Shown piece by piece: positions 1 through 13,338 of a DNA stretch of 64,000 nt; position 1 is the stretch's first letter; every line of letters starts with the position of its first letter. Below the pieces are notes generated by a model. The model was not told the DNA's origin and made no database searches. It saw only the letters and a program-made list of their open reading frames with translations. The stretch is taken from positions 226,046 to 290,045 of the forward strand of contig LATX02000231.1 of the NCBI GenBank assembly GCA_001466705.2. Direction: 5' to 3'. Both the position numbers and the translations under genes were made by a program. Origin of the DNA: Moniliophthora roreri (taxonomy: Eukaryota > Basidiomycota > Agaricomycetes > Agaricales > Marasmiaceae).

Positions 1-790
1 TGATGTAGAACCGTCAGTTCTTCACGGAAGCAACTGTAGCAAAGCGAAGAAGGGGAACGAAATGGCCAGCATGGGAATCGGACGAAAAGAGGAATGTCAA
101 GCATGTTGATGGAGAAAGTGTGTACTCGCCAAAGGGAGTTGGTTTCTTCTCACATCCTCTGTCACCCAAGAGATCGAGCAACAATCTAGATTGCTTGTTA
201 TGTAGTCCGGCATTTGAGACTGGATATGTTCGCTGTTAGCACAGAAATGCCGGAAATGGCGTCAGGGAACACATACAGGCGCCGGTGGTGCGCTCATTAC
301 GAGTGATATTTATGGAAAGACCCGCGCGAGTGAAAGCAGTAGGGTATACACTCTCCTGAGAAGATTGAGGGATTCACCGTAGATAGAATTTGGGATCGGG
401 ATGGAAGCGAAGACAGTTTGAACATACACGCATGGGTAATGGACTATGCCAAATGGCAAACCTTCATCTCGCCCGAGTGGTTCTGCTACTCCACCTCCAC
501 GCTGAGACCATTCGAAGATAAATTCGTCAGAACGATAACACCAATGCCCTGTCACTAGACAGTTCAAGAAAGAGACTGGCGAAATTCAGTGAATTACATA
601 CCTTTTTCATCGCGACCTTTCACCAAATCAATTGCACCAGTTAGTGGTTTAGTCTCCCCGGATCGTTGTGCTTGCAGTGATGCTGAAGGAAGAATTAGGG
701 CAGGGGAGCGAAAAAAATAAATGCGGAACGTCAGTCTACTTCCCAAGAAGATGCCCCGCGCAACCGTTCGCATCTTGGTTCATGCATGTC
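1..790. other. No gene recognised
   Basis: Only short overlapping ORFs without recognisable motifs occur here, and no convincing exon chain with donor and acceptor sites was found. It is the left flank of the inverted-repeat element that begins near 791. Confidence 0.4.
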
Positions 791-1993
791 GATCGAGCCG
801 AATCTAGCCGAGTCTTGTGAAAACGAGCGCGCATCGTGGAATCCAGCCGCTCAATCCCCAATTATTCCCAAATTTCCTTCCCTTCGGACGGCCTCTCTTT
901 GGCTCGATCAGACTCGATTTTACTATCTCAAAGTCTCAGTTCCTGGCGCGCAAGCAAATTTATAAAATCACCAAGTCGGCACCGGCAGCCTCCGAGGAAG
1001 CCACGTACGCGTCACATAACCAAATCATTTTCGATATCGTCTCTTTGTTCCTGACCACCACCATCCCACTGTCTCCTTTCACGCAATGTCTTCCAAGGAC
1101 CCCCAGGCGTTAGCAAGAGTCCATTAGTCCATGCTCTGGGATGGGTAGAGGGATTCTTAGCTTGAGGTGCTAAAAGGGGCTTCTTGGTGAGCCTGCTCCA
1201 ATCCCAATCCCCTACATGCATATCATTTCTGAAGAGATTGTCGATATACAGGTTCCGTCTCTCGCTGAAAGTCATCACGAACACAGCCGAAACACCCCCA
1301 GCCTGAACCACATTCATACAACCAGTATGTCCTACAGATCGTGACTTCTGTTTCACGGATTAACTAATGTTACCTGCAGAACAGATCTGACGTCGCCTTT
1401 CGTTAGGCAGGTACGTATAAGGAACTACAACGTGTCACTAAACGAGTCCTTGCATATTCCTTCCACAACTGGTTTCTCCATTATGGTATGTGCAACATAT
1501 CCCGCGCTGTGACGATTCTCATATCTATTGGACACAGCTCTTCCTCTATCCGGCCAGTCGCATTATGGAGAGGCGGTCACTTGGGGAACGAGAGGTAGAT
1601 GGCGTGTTGAGCACAATCGAGTGCGAGCAAGTCACAGGTAGCTGAGAGGGTAAGTGGTTGTGCAGGTAACGAAATCTAGTGGAATCGAGCTCTGTATAGA
1701 CAATAGAGAATGTAATATAGTCGTATTTAGTGTATTCGAGTGCAATCGAGTGTAATAATGCAGCGAAAAATTGTACGATGTGTATATTTTATTTTCTAAC
1801 TGCCGTTCATTTACTTACTCAGGCTAGATTTCACTAGATTTGGCTCTGACGGAGATCAGACGACTCGATTTCACTAGAAAATCCGACTTCCTTATCCTCA
1901 AAAATATAGTACTAGTGAGATCGAGTTCATTCTAGCAGCATCGAGCCGCCAGCAAGACTCGTTTTCACGAGACTCGGCTAGATTCGGCTCGAT
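791..1993. mobile_element. Non-autonomous DNA transposon (MITE-like) with ~36-bp terminal inverted repeats
   Basis: The left end (about 792-826) and the right end (about 1958-1993) are inverted copies of each other over about 36 bp with one mismatch. The core is TCGAGCCGAATCTAGCCGAG followed by TCT(T/C)GTGAAAACGAG. The interior carries further scattered TCGAGT/ACTCGA motifs near both ends, as in subterminal repeats of DNA transposons. No transposase-like ORF is visible, so it is most simply a non-autonomous element. A short reading frame starting near 1086 exists, but I could not assemble a convincing gene from it. I could not identify a target-site duplication, so the superfamily is unassigned. 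Confidence 0.7.
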
Positions 1994-3938
1994 TTTTTCC
2001 TGGGACGTTCATGGTCCATATCCTCAACCATTTTTCGTAATTTCCATCCTCGCACCTCGGACCAGTATGAATCTGAAATGGAGGATCAGATGGTCTGTTC
2101 AACGATCTTGAACAGCCTAGTTGAGTAAATAATATTCCTTGCATTTCAATTTTCGCCTCCCAACTTAATGTTAGCAGTTGACCAGCGATCGCATATGCTT
2201 GTAGTAACGGTGAATTTAGGTGGGCTATTGCATAGTTGCTCCAGAAGACCTCGGAAAGAGGAATTCACCCACCTACCATGCGGATGACTGGGAAAGGCGA
2301 GTTTAACACAACACCCTCGCTCAAGTCAATGAACCATCTGAAACCTCGCTAGCTAGAAGACAGACAGCCAGACCAACAATTTTCTCCATTTCAAATATTC
2401 AAACTTGCTGGCCGGCAAATCAGTATGACGCATGTTCAAAAAGGTTGAGCGGTACGCCCCGAGCGTGATCTTTTTGTTCCCTTCAGACTCATTGAACGAA
2501 AACAGGTTTGTACGATCCTTCGGTATGAATTTGGGTGTCGAGCTCGGATGAGCCTCCCTTGCCACAATGAACAATTGGCTTCACTCTTGGTACACAGAAT
2601 GTTAATTGGGAAGCTACCAGAAAAGCAATAGTGGATATACTGCCGGCATGGAGCTCGAAAGCCTTTTGTTGGATCTTAGCTGTGTGACTCACTGACACCT
2701 CCGCGGAATCAATCTCGGTGCGTAATCATTTAACCGAGCGATGCTGATTAGCACGATGTCAGAGCTTCCTTTTTGAGTCTTTGCAAGATAGCGCCTTCAG
2801 AAAACCACCATGTCATTTAGCATCCTATGACAGTGCGGAACCGAGCACACCGGAAGTGCAGGTTCAATGAGGTCGGGTACGTCCTTTAACGTCCTTTAAG
2901 GTTCAGAAACATGCGATGAATCTAGCACGTCAGAACATCAGCAAAGTCTGCTTATCATTTCCCTCATGCTACCAGATGCTTAACAACTTATCGGCATTTG
3001 TCTGTGGGTCCTGGTCACTGCCCCTTTTCATTATTCCCGTTAAGGGCGGCGTTCGCTATTCATTATCCAGATCGTCTGTTCACTGATACCCTGATCCGGC
3101 TCCTTATTGGCATATTTACACATAAGTGATTCAATAGCGTTTGCCTGCACGCGAAGATACCTTCAAGTTTTAGTCATCGGACCGACGTTTGCTGTACAAG
3201 CTGGTGATATGGGCGTCTGCATAGATGCCAAAGCCGTTGGCCAAGATCTCGGTTACTGGGGTATCCGGGCTGCCAAGCGTCGGGTTCGGAGAAGCAACCT
3301 AACTTTCTATTTCTGCGAACTCTCAATTGTTGCAGCGACACTGGTGACTGCACTATGATCGACGCTCTGAATTATTCCACGAGATCATCTGCTCGGAGCA
3401 TTGATAATTGCTAACTCTTACTGTGGGTGCGGATGTTTTCAGGATCGCGAACTGTATTTGTACAATTGAGGCGAAAATGTAGGGGTTGCCATGTTGTCGA
3501 CTCAGGTACAGACTTGGCCGATGTTCGCAACATCTCAGCTCGCGGCAAAGTGACCTAGAATTTAGGTAGGGATTTCCTCTTTGATATTAACGCTGTCGTT
3601 ATAAAATATCTTATACTTCTACAGGACCTCAATATTCAATGTTTGATGCTTGTTCTCGCGTACTAGTTTTAGGTATGTCCCGAACCGAGCTGACACCGAG
3701 GCATTCCAACCGTCGTTGATTATGATTGAGTGCCTGTATTCAATATAACTTACGTTTGAAGCTACAGCAGTCGGATGGCCTATCACAATGTGAGCATGGG
3801 CGTGGGGTTGGTTCGAGGTGATTCCTGCCTTCCGGAAAATCGTATTAAAAGCTAGAGAACACCAGGATACTCCCAGATTTTAGCTCTTTCTCCTGGTCTA
3901 TGTTATTGAATACCCGACGCCGCTGATATTGATACACC
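1994..3938. other. Intergenic, no gene recognised
   Basis: ORFs of 60-85 codons occur on both strands but overlap each other and lack known motifs. A short direct repeat of ACGTCCTTTAA is seen around 2880-2900. I see no supported gene. Confidence 0.35.
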
Positions 3939-4918
3939 ATGTCAGGAAGATGGGATCAAAAGTACCATGTCGATGCTGAGTACGCACTCACCCTTTTAAT
4001 TCATGCGGCTCGTCTCATTTCATGTCACCGCAGCGGGCAAAACCTCGAAGACTTCGAGCCTCTTTCCCCAAGTCCCGTCCCTTATTCCGACCACCGATTC
4101 TACTACCATGGGCCACCGCACCTTTACCCCATGGACGGCACAGGACCTACCAATCCATATTCATCCAGCCGAGTTGAGGAGGGTCATCCCAATGTGATGA
4201 GAAACATGGATGATTTATCTCAGACTTGCTTCTCGAATGGTCTGGTCTCTGCTCCGAACTCTGGACATATTCGAAATCTGCTCGCCAGTCCCCGGTATGC
4301 GACGCCCTACGGCTATGTGGGTTCCTCAGACTCGGAGGACAGGTCCAATGACTATATGAACACAGCTACAGGTCCATCGTTCCCTTACCCCGACCACCAA
4401 TCGCTCCAGACGGTGACATATAGGGGGGAATCTCTTGCTGCCAATGCCGCTGGATCCCTGTATATTCCACCAGGTACAGGTTGGGAAATATCCGACTCAG
4501 GTCACCGGTACGATGCCACGCACCCTCTCTCCACTACCAGCGATTCTGCAAAGAGCGTTCCGGACCCTAATGGGCAGCATCGCGTATTCAAAAAAGTCGT
4601 TGCCACTGGCGGTGTTGTAGACGCAAGTATGCGGAGACGACACCCAACAAGGCCAAGTCGTCTCTACAGATGCACTGGCTTCCCGCCATGTCAGGCTACA
4701 TTCACCACGAGCCATAATCTAAAGAGTAAATTTCACTACATATTCTACGAAGTTCACTGGGGCCTAACACTTTTCTAGATCATATAGATTCTCATCTCGG
4801 AAACAAGCAACACCAGTGTTCTTATTGCACAGCAAGAACCGTCACCCTGTCGGACATCAAGAGACATGAGAAGACGTGTAGAAACCGACCATCTAGCGTC
4901 ACCCCGGGACCCTCGTAA
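3939..4918 (+). CDS. Small two-finger zinc-finger protein (C2H2 + C2HC), copy 1
   Basis: Two exons, 3939-4725 and 4779-4918, give 308 residues; the intron is phase 1. The long N-terminus is rich in Ser, Pro, Tyr and Gly and looks disordered. The C-terminus holds finger 1 (C-x5-C-x12-H-x3-H, around TSHNLKNHIDSH, completed across the intron) and finger 2 (C-x2-C-x12-H-x3-C, ending RHEKTC), so the second finger is C2HC. This fits a nuclear DNA-binding regulator, but the targets are unknown. It is closely related to the minus-strand gene at 24368-25320 (shared motifs such as VFK(K/Q)VVAT and VPDP in front of the fingers) and more distantly to those at 19.4, 22.8 and 29.1 kb. All share the intron position and a last exon of about 140 nt. 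The start is the first ATG of the open frame; upstream exons cannot be excluded. Confidence 0.8.
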
Positions 4919-6560
4919 ATTCTGCAAGCCATGCCTCATACGCTATGAATTCAATCCTAAGCGGCATTTCAAATGCACCGTTTCTATGTTGGTTTCTCGA
5001 CTATTTCTCCATATGTTTATTGCGTTCGCACCGTTTTACCTTTTTTCTTTTTTTTTTGGATATACACTCTTCTTGGAACTCCTTCGGACTGTAGTATTCA
5101 GGACCGCATTCTTCCTCGTTTACGTTTTCTGGCGTGTTTTGAGTAAGTTCTGTAGGATGTTTAATTGCTTTCTTATTTATGTCAGGTCGACTCACTGCCT
5201 CCACGGTTGGTCGCCTCCGGCTCCTGGATTGCTCTTCTCACAGCCTTTCGCTTTCGTGTGCCATCATATACGTTCGCCGTCAAATCCTACCCAGCAGAAT
5301 GACAAATCATTGGGCGGGGGCCCTATGTAATCGGATGATTTTGGTGAAAAACAGGAAACAGCTCCAGCATCAATTTAGAAATCACTACCTGTCAGACTGT
5401 CTATACATGCTTGCCATCGTCATAGAAGGACCGGACTCAGGTCTATCAAGCTGTTACTCTGGCGTACATGGGAGAATAGAGGGGCAAATGGGATAAACTT
5501 TTTGATCACCACTGACGCTCAAGGTTCGGGCACATAGAGAAGCGGTTCGCTAAAGGATTTATCGACTTCAGGAAAATGAGTCTACAGGTGGGTCATCGGG
5601 GTCCAACGTCACTTGGCGTCGTGCTGTTATGCTGTCTTGTGAAAGCACGATCTATTCTTGATCCAAAGACCGGTGACCACGATAAGAGCGACATCGCGAC
5701 GGCGGAAGAACGGACTCTCAAATATGGTAATCTATCACAGCACCGGAGACCACGACCTTCTCACTCAAAAACTCTCCGCGTAGGGGCTTGGGGGGAAGTG
5801 GCAAGGGCGAATCTTCGTAGCTTGGGCTCGTAAATCTTCCCAGAAGAGTGGAGCAGAGCGGTGGAGTCAGCCGTGAAGAAGCCTGGCGTGGGAAGTTGCT
5901 GCGGCAACTTCGCAAACTTGAACCACCATCGTTCATGACCAGAAAATTTACTAGCACTATGGCCCGGCGCTCATGGTTCGACGAAAACCGTTAACGTTCT
6001 CTGTACATATTGAAGATGGTTATGTGTGCTGCTTCGTCCCAAATGCCAATATCTTTTCATGCTATGCCATATACAGCGGCGCACTACGTTCATAGCACTC
6101 CCTCCCTGCTGTTTGCAAACCCGTTTCGGAATCTAGGCTGTACGTTCTCGCCAAGTTTTAGAGGCCGATGTCTTCTAGAGGTATGTGCTGTTGCATCTCT
6201 CGTGTCTCTTTGCACTCACTGCCAGGTTTACAAGTTGGACTACCCCTTCATGCTCGAACCCCAGGATTAAAAAATCCAGACTCATCGCTTAGGGCATCAG
6301 GAATGCCAGACGAGTGGTTACCCAATCTTCTGAATTCGTCAGGATGCATGCTGACTCGAGCCTTTCAGGTTGGACCGTATTCGTACGCTAATTCTGACTG
6401 GTTGCTGGGTTTTTATGCATATGGGTAGGCTGGAGGGAAGATGAGTGGCACGCTTCGTCGATATTATTCCGATAGGTGCGTTGCGCTGATGCTCAAGACA
6501 ACAGTCATGAATTCATTAGGATTCAGGTGAACGACTAACGACCTCCAATCGATATCGTCA
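4919..6560. other. Intergenic, no gene recognised
   Basis: Contains the probable 3' end of the zinc-finger gene, including a pyrimidine-rich stretch around 5039-5057. The ORFs here have no recognisable domains and overlap in several frames. Confidence 0.3.
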
Positions 6561-6564
6561 ATAT

Positions 6565-6885
6565 GGTGTGGGGGCGCATCAAAGATGTCGCGGCCTCATC
6601 CTTCTCAATATGTTGGTTTGTTTCGCCGTTGATCTGAAATTTGATCTGATACCTTTTTCACCGCAGAGAAAAAACATCTACTTTCCCGTCCCTGACTTCC
6701 TCAGATTGGAAGGGCTACCCTCATCTTGCAAACCCAGAATGCTCTGCTTCAAGTTCGTGCTCGACGAAGGAATTGCATGGCCTACGACAGACAAGGAAGA
6801 TAAGCGTTTATATATGGCTGCTGGTGACAAGCCTCATATCTTGAACGCGTCGACCATGGATTTGGAAGATTTGGAGGAGGCCTGA
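6565..6885 (+). CDS. Weak hypothetical gene fragment
   Basis: A plausible last exon starts after the acceptor at about 6664-6666 (TTTCACCGCAG) and runs to the TGA at 6883-6885. It encodes about 72 residues beginning RKNIYFPVPDFLRLEGLP and ending in an acidic tail (DLEDLEEA). The preceding exon would end at a GTTTGT donor near 6619, but no clear ATG start was found in that frame. I do not recognise the family. It may be a degenerate gene. Confidence 0.25.
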   Translation, partial: GVGAHQRCRGLILLNMLVCFAVDLKFDLIPFSPQRKNIYFPVPDFLRLEGLPSSCKPRMLCFKFVLDEGIAWPTTDKEDKRLYMAAGDKPHILNASTMDLEDLEEA

Positions 6886-7486
6886 GATTTCGCGTGGGAA
6901 GATGTTAGGAAGGACCCCGAAGCTTTTCGTTGTAGTCTTCTTGGAAGTAGCCAAATGAACAGATAGAAGGCTTCGGCAGTGGTGCTTCGTGAGCGATCAT
7001 CGATTATACCCTCATGCTATTGCTACTGATTGACATGTCTGCTGGACAGAATCTTCTAGGTGCTGCAGGGGCGAGCCCTTTTGAATATACCTCTGATTCA
7101 TTAACCAGGAAACCCTGGTCCTCGCAGGGAGCAATGAACTCGATGCATCCGGCCGCGCTTCAACGCTAAAAACACCGTCTCCAGTCGCGTCATGCTCAAC
7201 ATACGCAAATTTTCCACAAATGCAGATTCTCCACAGATCCAGAATGCCTTGCGTCACTATCTTGACGTCTTGACTGGGCAGTCAAAGACAAGAGCCACTA
7301 AGTGCTCCTGAAGCCCTGACGGACATCTGGCTCGCGCAGTGCGAAATGAAGGCCGGTCCTTGCGCTGTATCTTTTGGCGGAAAGATCGGAGATCGGGTGA
7401 GCGTCTAATTTCTTTGGAGTTGCCCTCGCTGACTGGATGAAAAGAAAAATACCATAGAATCTATTGGACCGGGGGTGATCTAGTAC
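6886..7486. other. No gene recognised
   Basis: No exon chain or motif could be supported in this stretch. Confidence 0.3.
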
Positions 7487-7918
7487 ATGTATAATGATTC
7501 TCTCGCTATTCCATCGTCGCCGATTGATGTCTCTCAGGCGGATATTCTGTGTGTGCAGTTTACCCGCGGGAGAACACTGATGTTTGACATGTCCTTTCTT
7601 GTTGCACTCGAACGTGCTGATCAGGTGAAGGGATTGGAGGCGAGTAAGTACGATGGTTATCCTTTCCCTATGACTGATAACTCACGTTTGGGTCATGTAT
7701 GATCCCCAGTTCCCCGAAGTGCAGTATGTCGCCGGAAGGCGAGGCGAGATGTCCAGCCAACTGAGGTCGAAGTCACCGCTTATCACTACCTCTCTGAAGA
7801 AGCGGAGCTCAACTCCATTCTTCCGACGGAGAACGTCAGTTGTGTAGCAGAATACCATAGACCTGAAACAACGCACTTCTGCTGCCTTGCATCGCAGAGC
7901 GGTGGAGAACGTATTTAA
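7487..7918 (+). CDS. Hypothetical protein, two exons, 121 residues
   Basis: Exons 7487-7643 and 7710-7918 are joined by a 66-nt intron with a consensus GTAAGT donor, a CTGATAAC branch-like site and a CCCCAG acceptor. The reading frame stays open across the junction to TAA. The product has no motif I recognise; its second half is rich in Glu, Cys and His. The intron signals favour a real or recently real gene over a chance ORF. Additional 5' exons are possible. Confidence 0.45.
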
Positions 7919-10334
7919 TGCTCCTTTTGGTTCTGATCCTGGTGGTATCGAAGACGACAATCCAAACTCTGTATCACCAGTGCCTTTATACCCGCAATCA
8001 ATCTTTCAGGGAAAAAATCCCTATTGATACGTGTGGACGTGGGATTCTCGAAGCCTTTTCGATCGCAGAGACGCACCGCCAGTGAGGGAACATCAGTGAT
8101 GCCACGTTCTGTGTTCAGAAGACCTCTCTCTCATTGGTAATGTTCGGCTATTAGGACCACTTCTGGCCGGTTATGTTGTTGAGGTTGAAACATCAATGAT
8201 GCGTCCTGCCTTCAACTTGAAGTTGGGGGCGCATTTAGAAGACCTCTACCAATCACGACGTTAGGATTCGCATGATTATCAGGTGTTCGAAATCATGCGT
8301 GATATGTCGGATGAGGTAGTGTTTGGACATCCCGCCTTCAACAAAGGCTTCTCCCAGTGACGGCGTAGGATCACCTCTTGTTGATTCCTGCGGGTCGAAA
8401 CACTACGATGGCATCAACGATGATGTGCTTTGACCTTATCGACGACGACCGCGAAGCGCAGGGAAGGGCCTGATCCTTGCTACCATGCCAATACTACTCT
8501 GTCATCGAGCTGACCTCCCGTCTCTCCTCTCAATCCTTCGTACCTCGGCTTCAGTAGCACCTCGAGTCCCCGATCAGGTCCATCTGAACGGAGATCAGAA
8601 TCAATCATTGAAGATCATGATGCATACCTGCACGTCTCTACTTAAAACACATACCAAGCTATGCAGTTGTGCATGACTGATTGTGGCGTGTTCTGGAAAT
8701 GCCTGCGGATCATTCTGTAAAAGGCAACTCAAAGGGGGAAGCCAATGAACACGTCTATCATTGGTGACTGAGATCATTCTTGACAACGTGGAGAAGTGGC
8801 GTGCCGCATTAGATGGGACCTCGGGATAGCACCACCGTTTATACAAGAAGGGATAAGGATAAGAAAGGTACTTCTTTCTAAGGGCAAATGAAACCTTGGT
8901 TGAACTTGCGCGTTCTGCTTATGTAGGAGGAGTCATATGTACACTTGAGCTTGAAGGTCATCATTATCACTGCCTCAGATGAGATCAATCATCATTGCCT
9001 CCGCAGGCTCAAAAGTTGTACATGTTACAGTCTGTTGCGACGTCATGTATGGACTTGTGGGTGTGTGGGAGGGATGAAAAGGGTTAATTAAAGTTGCTTA
9101 CTCTGAATCATTTGCCTGCAGGACTTCATTCTAACGCCTGGGAAGCGGGATAGAATGCCCGTGCTGGGTAGAAACCATCCATTATTTAAGTGAATATGAA
9201 CGCGTCTCTTATATGACTCATTTCATATGATCCGAGGGTAAAAAGGGACTTTGCGGAGTTTGTTATGTTGATATTATATTTGGTTCTTGATTGCAAGCTT
9301 TGATCGAGAGACGAAGACCGGGATATGAATACTGAATTCGGGTTACTTTGGTGCTTCGGTTTTCACGGTGATGTGTATGGATACCTACCAAGATAGGGAA
9401 GTAAAACATAGTGTATCCACCCGAGCGGCCTGCTTTGATTTAGACCCAAAAATTGAAACTCAGAATTGAGCAGAACCAGAATATGTGATGCGGGACAGAC
9501 TGAAACTTGATGATGATGAACGGGAATTATCGCTGACAAGTATCTGTCAATGTCTGGTCCAGAGCGTGTCCTTTCGGTGACCGGATATATTAAGTATTTA
9601 GTCAAATTTGAAGAGGTTGAGTTGGACCACGATCGGAGAGGATCGCTCTTAGCACCTTGTTGGACCAGTAGGATAATGGGAGCTTTAGACATCTCCGTAC
9701 TCCCGTTTTCCGTCTCCCGTAAGCACTGCCTGACACTGCCATTCAGGCCTGACCCTGATGGATGTACATCTCTCATGCACTGCCTCGTAGGTAGATCTAA
9801 GCGCTTTGCGGGGGAGCGGAGTAGTAGAGTGCAAGAGGGTGCAAGAAGGATGTTTGACACGGGCTTTAGGGATTAGAGTCGGGCGTAGTAATGTTTCAGG
9901 CGGATTGTCGCTCGCCGATATAACCTTGTCCGGAAAAGTGCGGAAGACTTGGGAAGATGCCTCAGCTTGCTTGCGTGTAATGGACAAAAGGCTGAGCTGA
10001 GCCGAGAAAAACATGTGAAGTGTCGGAAGAAAGGGATAGTAGAAATCCGAGAGATTTGCAAACTTCGGCGGTCGGAGAAAGCAGATGAGCGACATGGAGA
10101 GCTTTGGGTGCAAGATGGTAGAAGGAAAAAGCAGAGAAAAACCCAGAGAAAGCAGGACGTGACAGTGGTAAGCCCTGGTTTGGCCAGCATTGTGTATATT
10201 CCGGTTTTTTCATATAAATCATAGATGGGGCTGATGAATCATTGGCCGAAGCCGAGAAATGGGGACCAAATAAGAGCCAACACACTGCCTTGAGACAAAA
10301 TCACAGCCTTTTCTACTTTTTGACGTCGAAACCA
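7919..10334. other. Long intergenic region upstream of the Crz1-like gene
   Basis: No domain-bearing ORF was found. ORFs between 9363 and 10285 overlap heavily on both strands and look like chance frames. The last few hundred bases probably contain the promoter and 5' UTR of the gene starting at 10335. Confidence 0.3.
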
Positions 10335-13300
10335 ATGGACCACGATAACTCTCCTTTCCGCGAAGACATCGAACTCGTTCCAGCTTCTCCACCCGTGTCG
10401 TTCGACTTCATCTCTGACCCTCATCTCCCCCATACTCCTTCGTACGCCGGGTCTTATAATAATTCCCCCTACTCGGTTCACAGCGAGCTATCCTTCGAGG
10501 ACGGCGACAACGCAAACTTTGGTCTCTTCGCGGGCGGTACTGGCGCATCTGCTTACGATCCTTCTGAATACGATAACCCTGCAGGAAATTCTCTTCTCAT
10601 GTTCAACGATTCAGACTATCTTTCATCTTATGATCCTAGTCAATCGAACATGAACATTCATCAGCCATACGCCGACTATTCGTCCCCAGCTTCTTCGAAC
10701 GGTGGTGGTGACAGCGGCAATGAGGCGACAAACAAACCCCGCTCAAGAGCTTCTTCCGTGTCTTCAAACCATCATCATCACCTATCGCCTTCGCCACATA
10801 TGTCTACCCAGCACCTTTCACCTTCACCCCGTATGTCTGTAGCCCAGTCATTCCAAGAAATGTCTTTTCAGTCTCCCAGTTGGCCGACAGAACCATTACC
10901 TATCGTCGACAATCATTCACCTCGTTCGTCACAATTTCCTCAGCATCAGCAACCAACTTCCAGGAGCATATCTCCCAATCACCTGGGAATGCAGCACAAG
11001 CCCCAGAGTCCGCCTAGGCTTCTCATGCCAGACTCGGACGAGGGTTTCCAGACCCAACCGCCTGCCATTAACGCTCCAGATGGAGACGGTGAGAATGGCG
11101 CTGGCGGCTCGGGTCCCAGCTTACGCATCGTTCCAGCTACGCCGATAAGCGGTGGAGGCGCAATGACCAACGATGGATCCGGTTTACCATTCAGGAACGG
11201 TGAGTGAAACATTCAGCATTTCAATATTTCATTTTCTTTGCTCTTGTTCGGCCTTTGAATATAAGACTCATATGATTTGTCATAGGCTCTAGTCTTGCTC
11301 CCGGCTCTCACTCTTGGGACAACCCGCCTCAAAGACACCATTCTCTTTCCCCTGTCCCTCAATCTATGGACGATTCAGATTTTAGGCGTCAGTCTTCACC
11401 TCAAGCCTCATCTTCGTCTTCGCAACCAGGTCCTTCTTCCAAATCTGGTAATACGTTTCTCTTTCCCCAAGGCAACCCGCGGCACACCCGTTCTAAATCG
11501 GATGGGGCTCTCGAGCCTCCAACTTGGGATACATCCGCTTCATCTAACCTTATGGATGATTCAGCCATCGCTGATGACACACCTGCCGCTGGCGGGGTTA
11601 GCATGAACGATGTTTCTCCTTCTTCCCCGCCGTCAGGGCGTAGACTTGGTCTCGTGGGCATGAATAACCATTTCACATTCCCAAATACCAATACATCCGG
11701 TGGTGGCGGAAACGGATTCTTGAGTCCCGACCTACGTAGGAGCAAGAGTGATGGATCTGGGCGTGGTCATGTCCGACAAAGTCGGAGCGAAGACTATAGA
11801 TTTGGGCTACCAGTTCCCGGTATCAACGTGTCTGACGGGGAAGGTAGCCATCATGCTGGCTCTAACAACAACAACCCAATGTTGTATCCTCCTACTCCTC
11901 ACGAGGACTTCCTTCGTCAACAACAACAATTGAGGAACCAGCAATTCCTCAGTCCGGACGGTCCAGGAGGCATGAGAAGCGGCCATGGTCACAACTTTAC
12001 CTTCCCCGGACCCAACGGTCAACTCGACCTTTTGGGATCTCAGCTACCCAACTTGGGTGCCGGAATGGGTCTCAACATGAACAACACAATGAGGCGGCCT
12101 TCCAGTGTCGGACACATCCGCCGCGCATCCAGTAGTAGTCGCAGCGAGCGCGGTACCACACGAGGCGAAGGCTGGGGTGACGACGAAGGTGGTCCTGCCA
12201 GCGGAAGCATACGAGCCAGCCCATACCCATCACCGAATGTCAGTCCCCGAGGCAGAATCGGCGAATTGCCACCGTCCTCATCTGACTATCAATCTCATAC
12301 CCAACATCAGCGCTCGCAGTCAGGTTCGGCCGCTGGAACGGGTGCGAATACGCCTTTGCTCGGTGTCCAACAAGGATTGCCTGGTCCCAACACGTTGTTT
12401 GGAGGATCAATGGGCGGTCCTGCAATGGGTGTGCCACCGCCGCCGATGAACTTTGGCGGTATGCCGAATATGGGTATGGGCCCAGGAATCAGTGGTTTCA
12501 ATAGTGGTGCTAACAGTGGAGCCGGTGGTATCGGACCCAACGGAATGCCGGTGCAGACAGTAACTGTTGGTGGCACGACCGTTCCATTAGTGGTCTCCAA
12601 GCCAAATGTTACAACTGGAAGGACGGCTAAAGCTAGTCACAGCAGACGGAAACAGGAGGCCACGTTCGTTTGTCCCGTCGCAGGTTGTGGAAGTACATTC
12701 ACTAGGAGTTTTAATCTAAAGGGTGAGTAACGATTCCATTCCACCTTGGTTCAACATTGACGTGCACTTTTCGTTTTAGGTCATATACGGTCGCATAATG
12801 AGGAGAAGCCGTTCGTTTGCCATTGGCCTGGATGTGGAAAAGGTTTCGCCAGGCAACATGACTGCAAACGTCATGAGCAACTTCATACAAACTACCGTCC
12901 CTTCACATGTGAAGGGTGCCAGAAGCCTTTTGCTAGGATGGACGCTCTGAACCGGCATTGTGAGTATCTACTCGTCTTCTTGGCTGCGGCAGTAGAGTGG
13001 CATTACCGTCGTCAACCTACTGATTTCTAATCACTCGTACTAATCGTTCTCTCTCTCCTTCTTTCTCTCTAGTACGTTCTGAAGGAGGTGCTGAATGTCA
13101 ACGAGCCCTTGAACAGAACGGTGGTTCAACGTCACCTCCTGACAACAAACGGGCGGGTTCGCATACAAGAAACAACCCATCCAACGGGAACAACAACCTC
13201 AAGGACAGCGCCCCTGCCAAGTCGTTGCCGATACCGATAACGATGTCGTCTGGCGTGCCCAAGGTTGAACAGCAAGATCCAACGGCATGGAAGATGGAGG

Positions 13301-13338
13301 ATACTTGGCCCAACTCTGGGCTAAGTGTTGCTCTGTGA
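10335..13338 (+). CDS. C2H2 zinc-finger transcription factor, Crz1-like
   Basis: Four exons (10335-11199, 11286-12722, 12780-12959, 13073-13338) give a continuous 915-residue protein. Residues 1 to about 745 are low-complexity, rich in Ser, Pro, Gly, Asn and Gln, with many SPSP/SPR motifs typical of a phosphorylated regulator. From about residue 748 there are three fingers: FVCPVAGCGSTFTRSFNLKG plus HIRSH; CHWPGC...RQHDCKRHEQLH; and CEGC...RMDALNRHLRSEGGAEC, whose last ligand is Cys. This series matches fungal calcineurin-responsive Crz1-type regulators, so a calcium/stress-responsive nuclear activator is inferred. The ATG at 10335 was preferred to one 31 codons upstream because the protein then begins MDHDNSPF and the extra codons look like 5' UTR. 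All introns are 57-113 nt with GT-AG ends. Paralogues in other C2H2 classes cannot be fully excluded. Confidence 0.85.

Noticed and set aside
5866..6428. Possible small secreted proteins in this stretch
   Set aside because: Short cysteine-containing ORFs but no signal peptide plus conserved spacing; not supportable.
9363..10285. Several overlapping ORFs of 90-165 codons on both strands
   Set aside because: All frames overlap each other, no domains or intron signals; they look like promoter-region chance ORFs.
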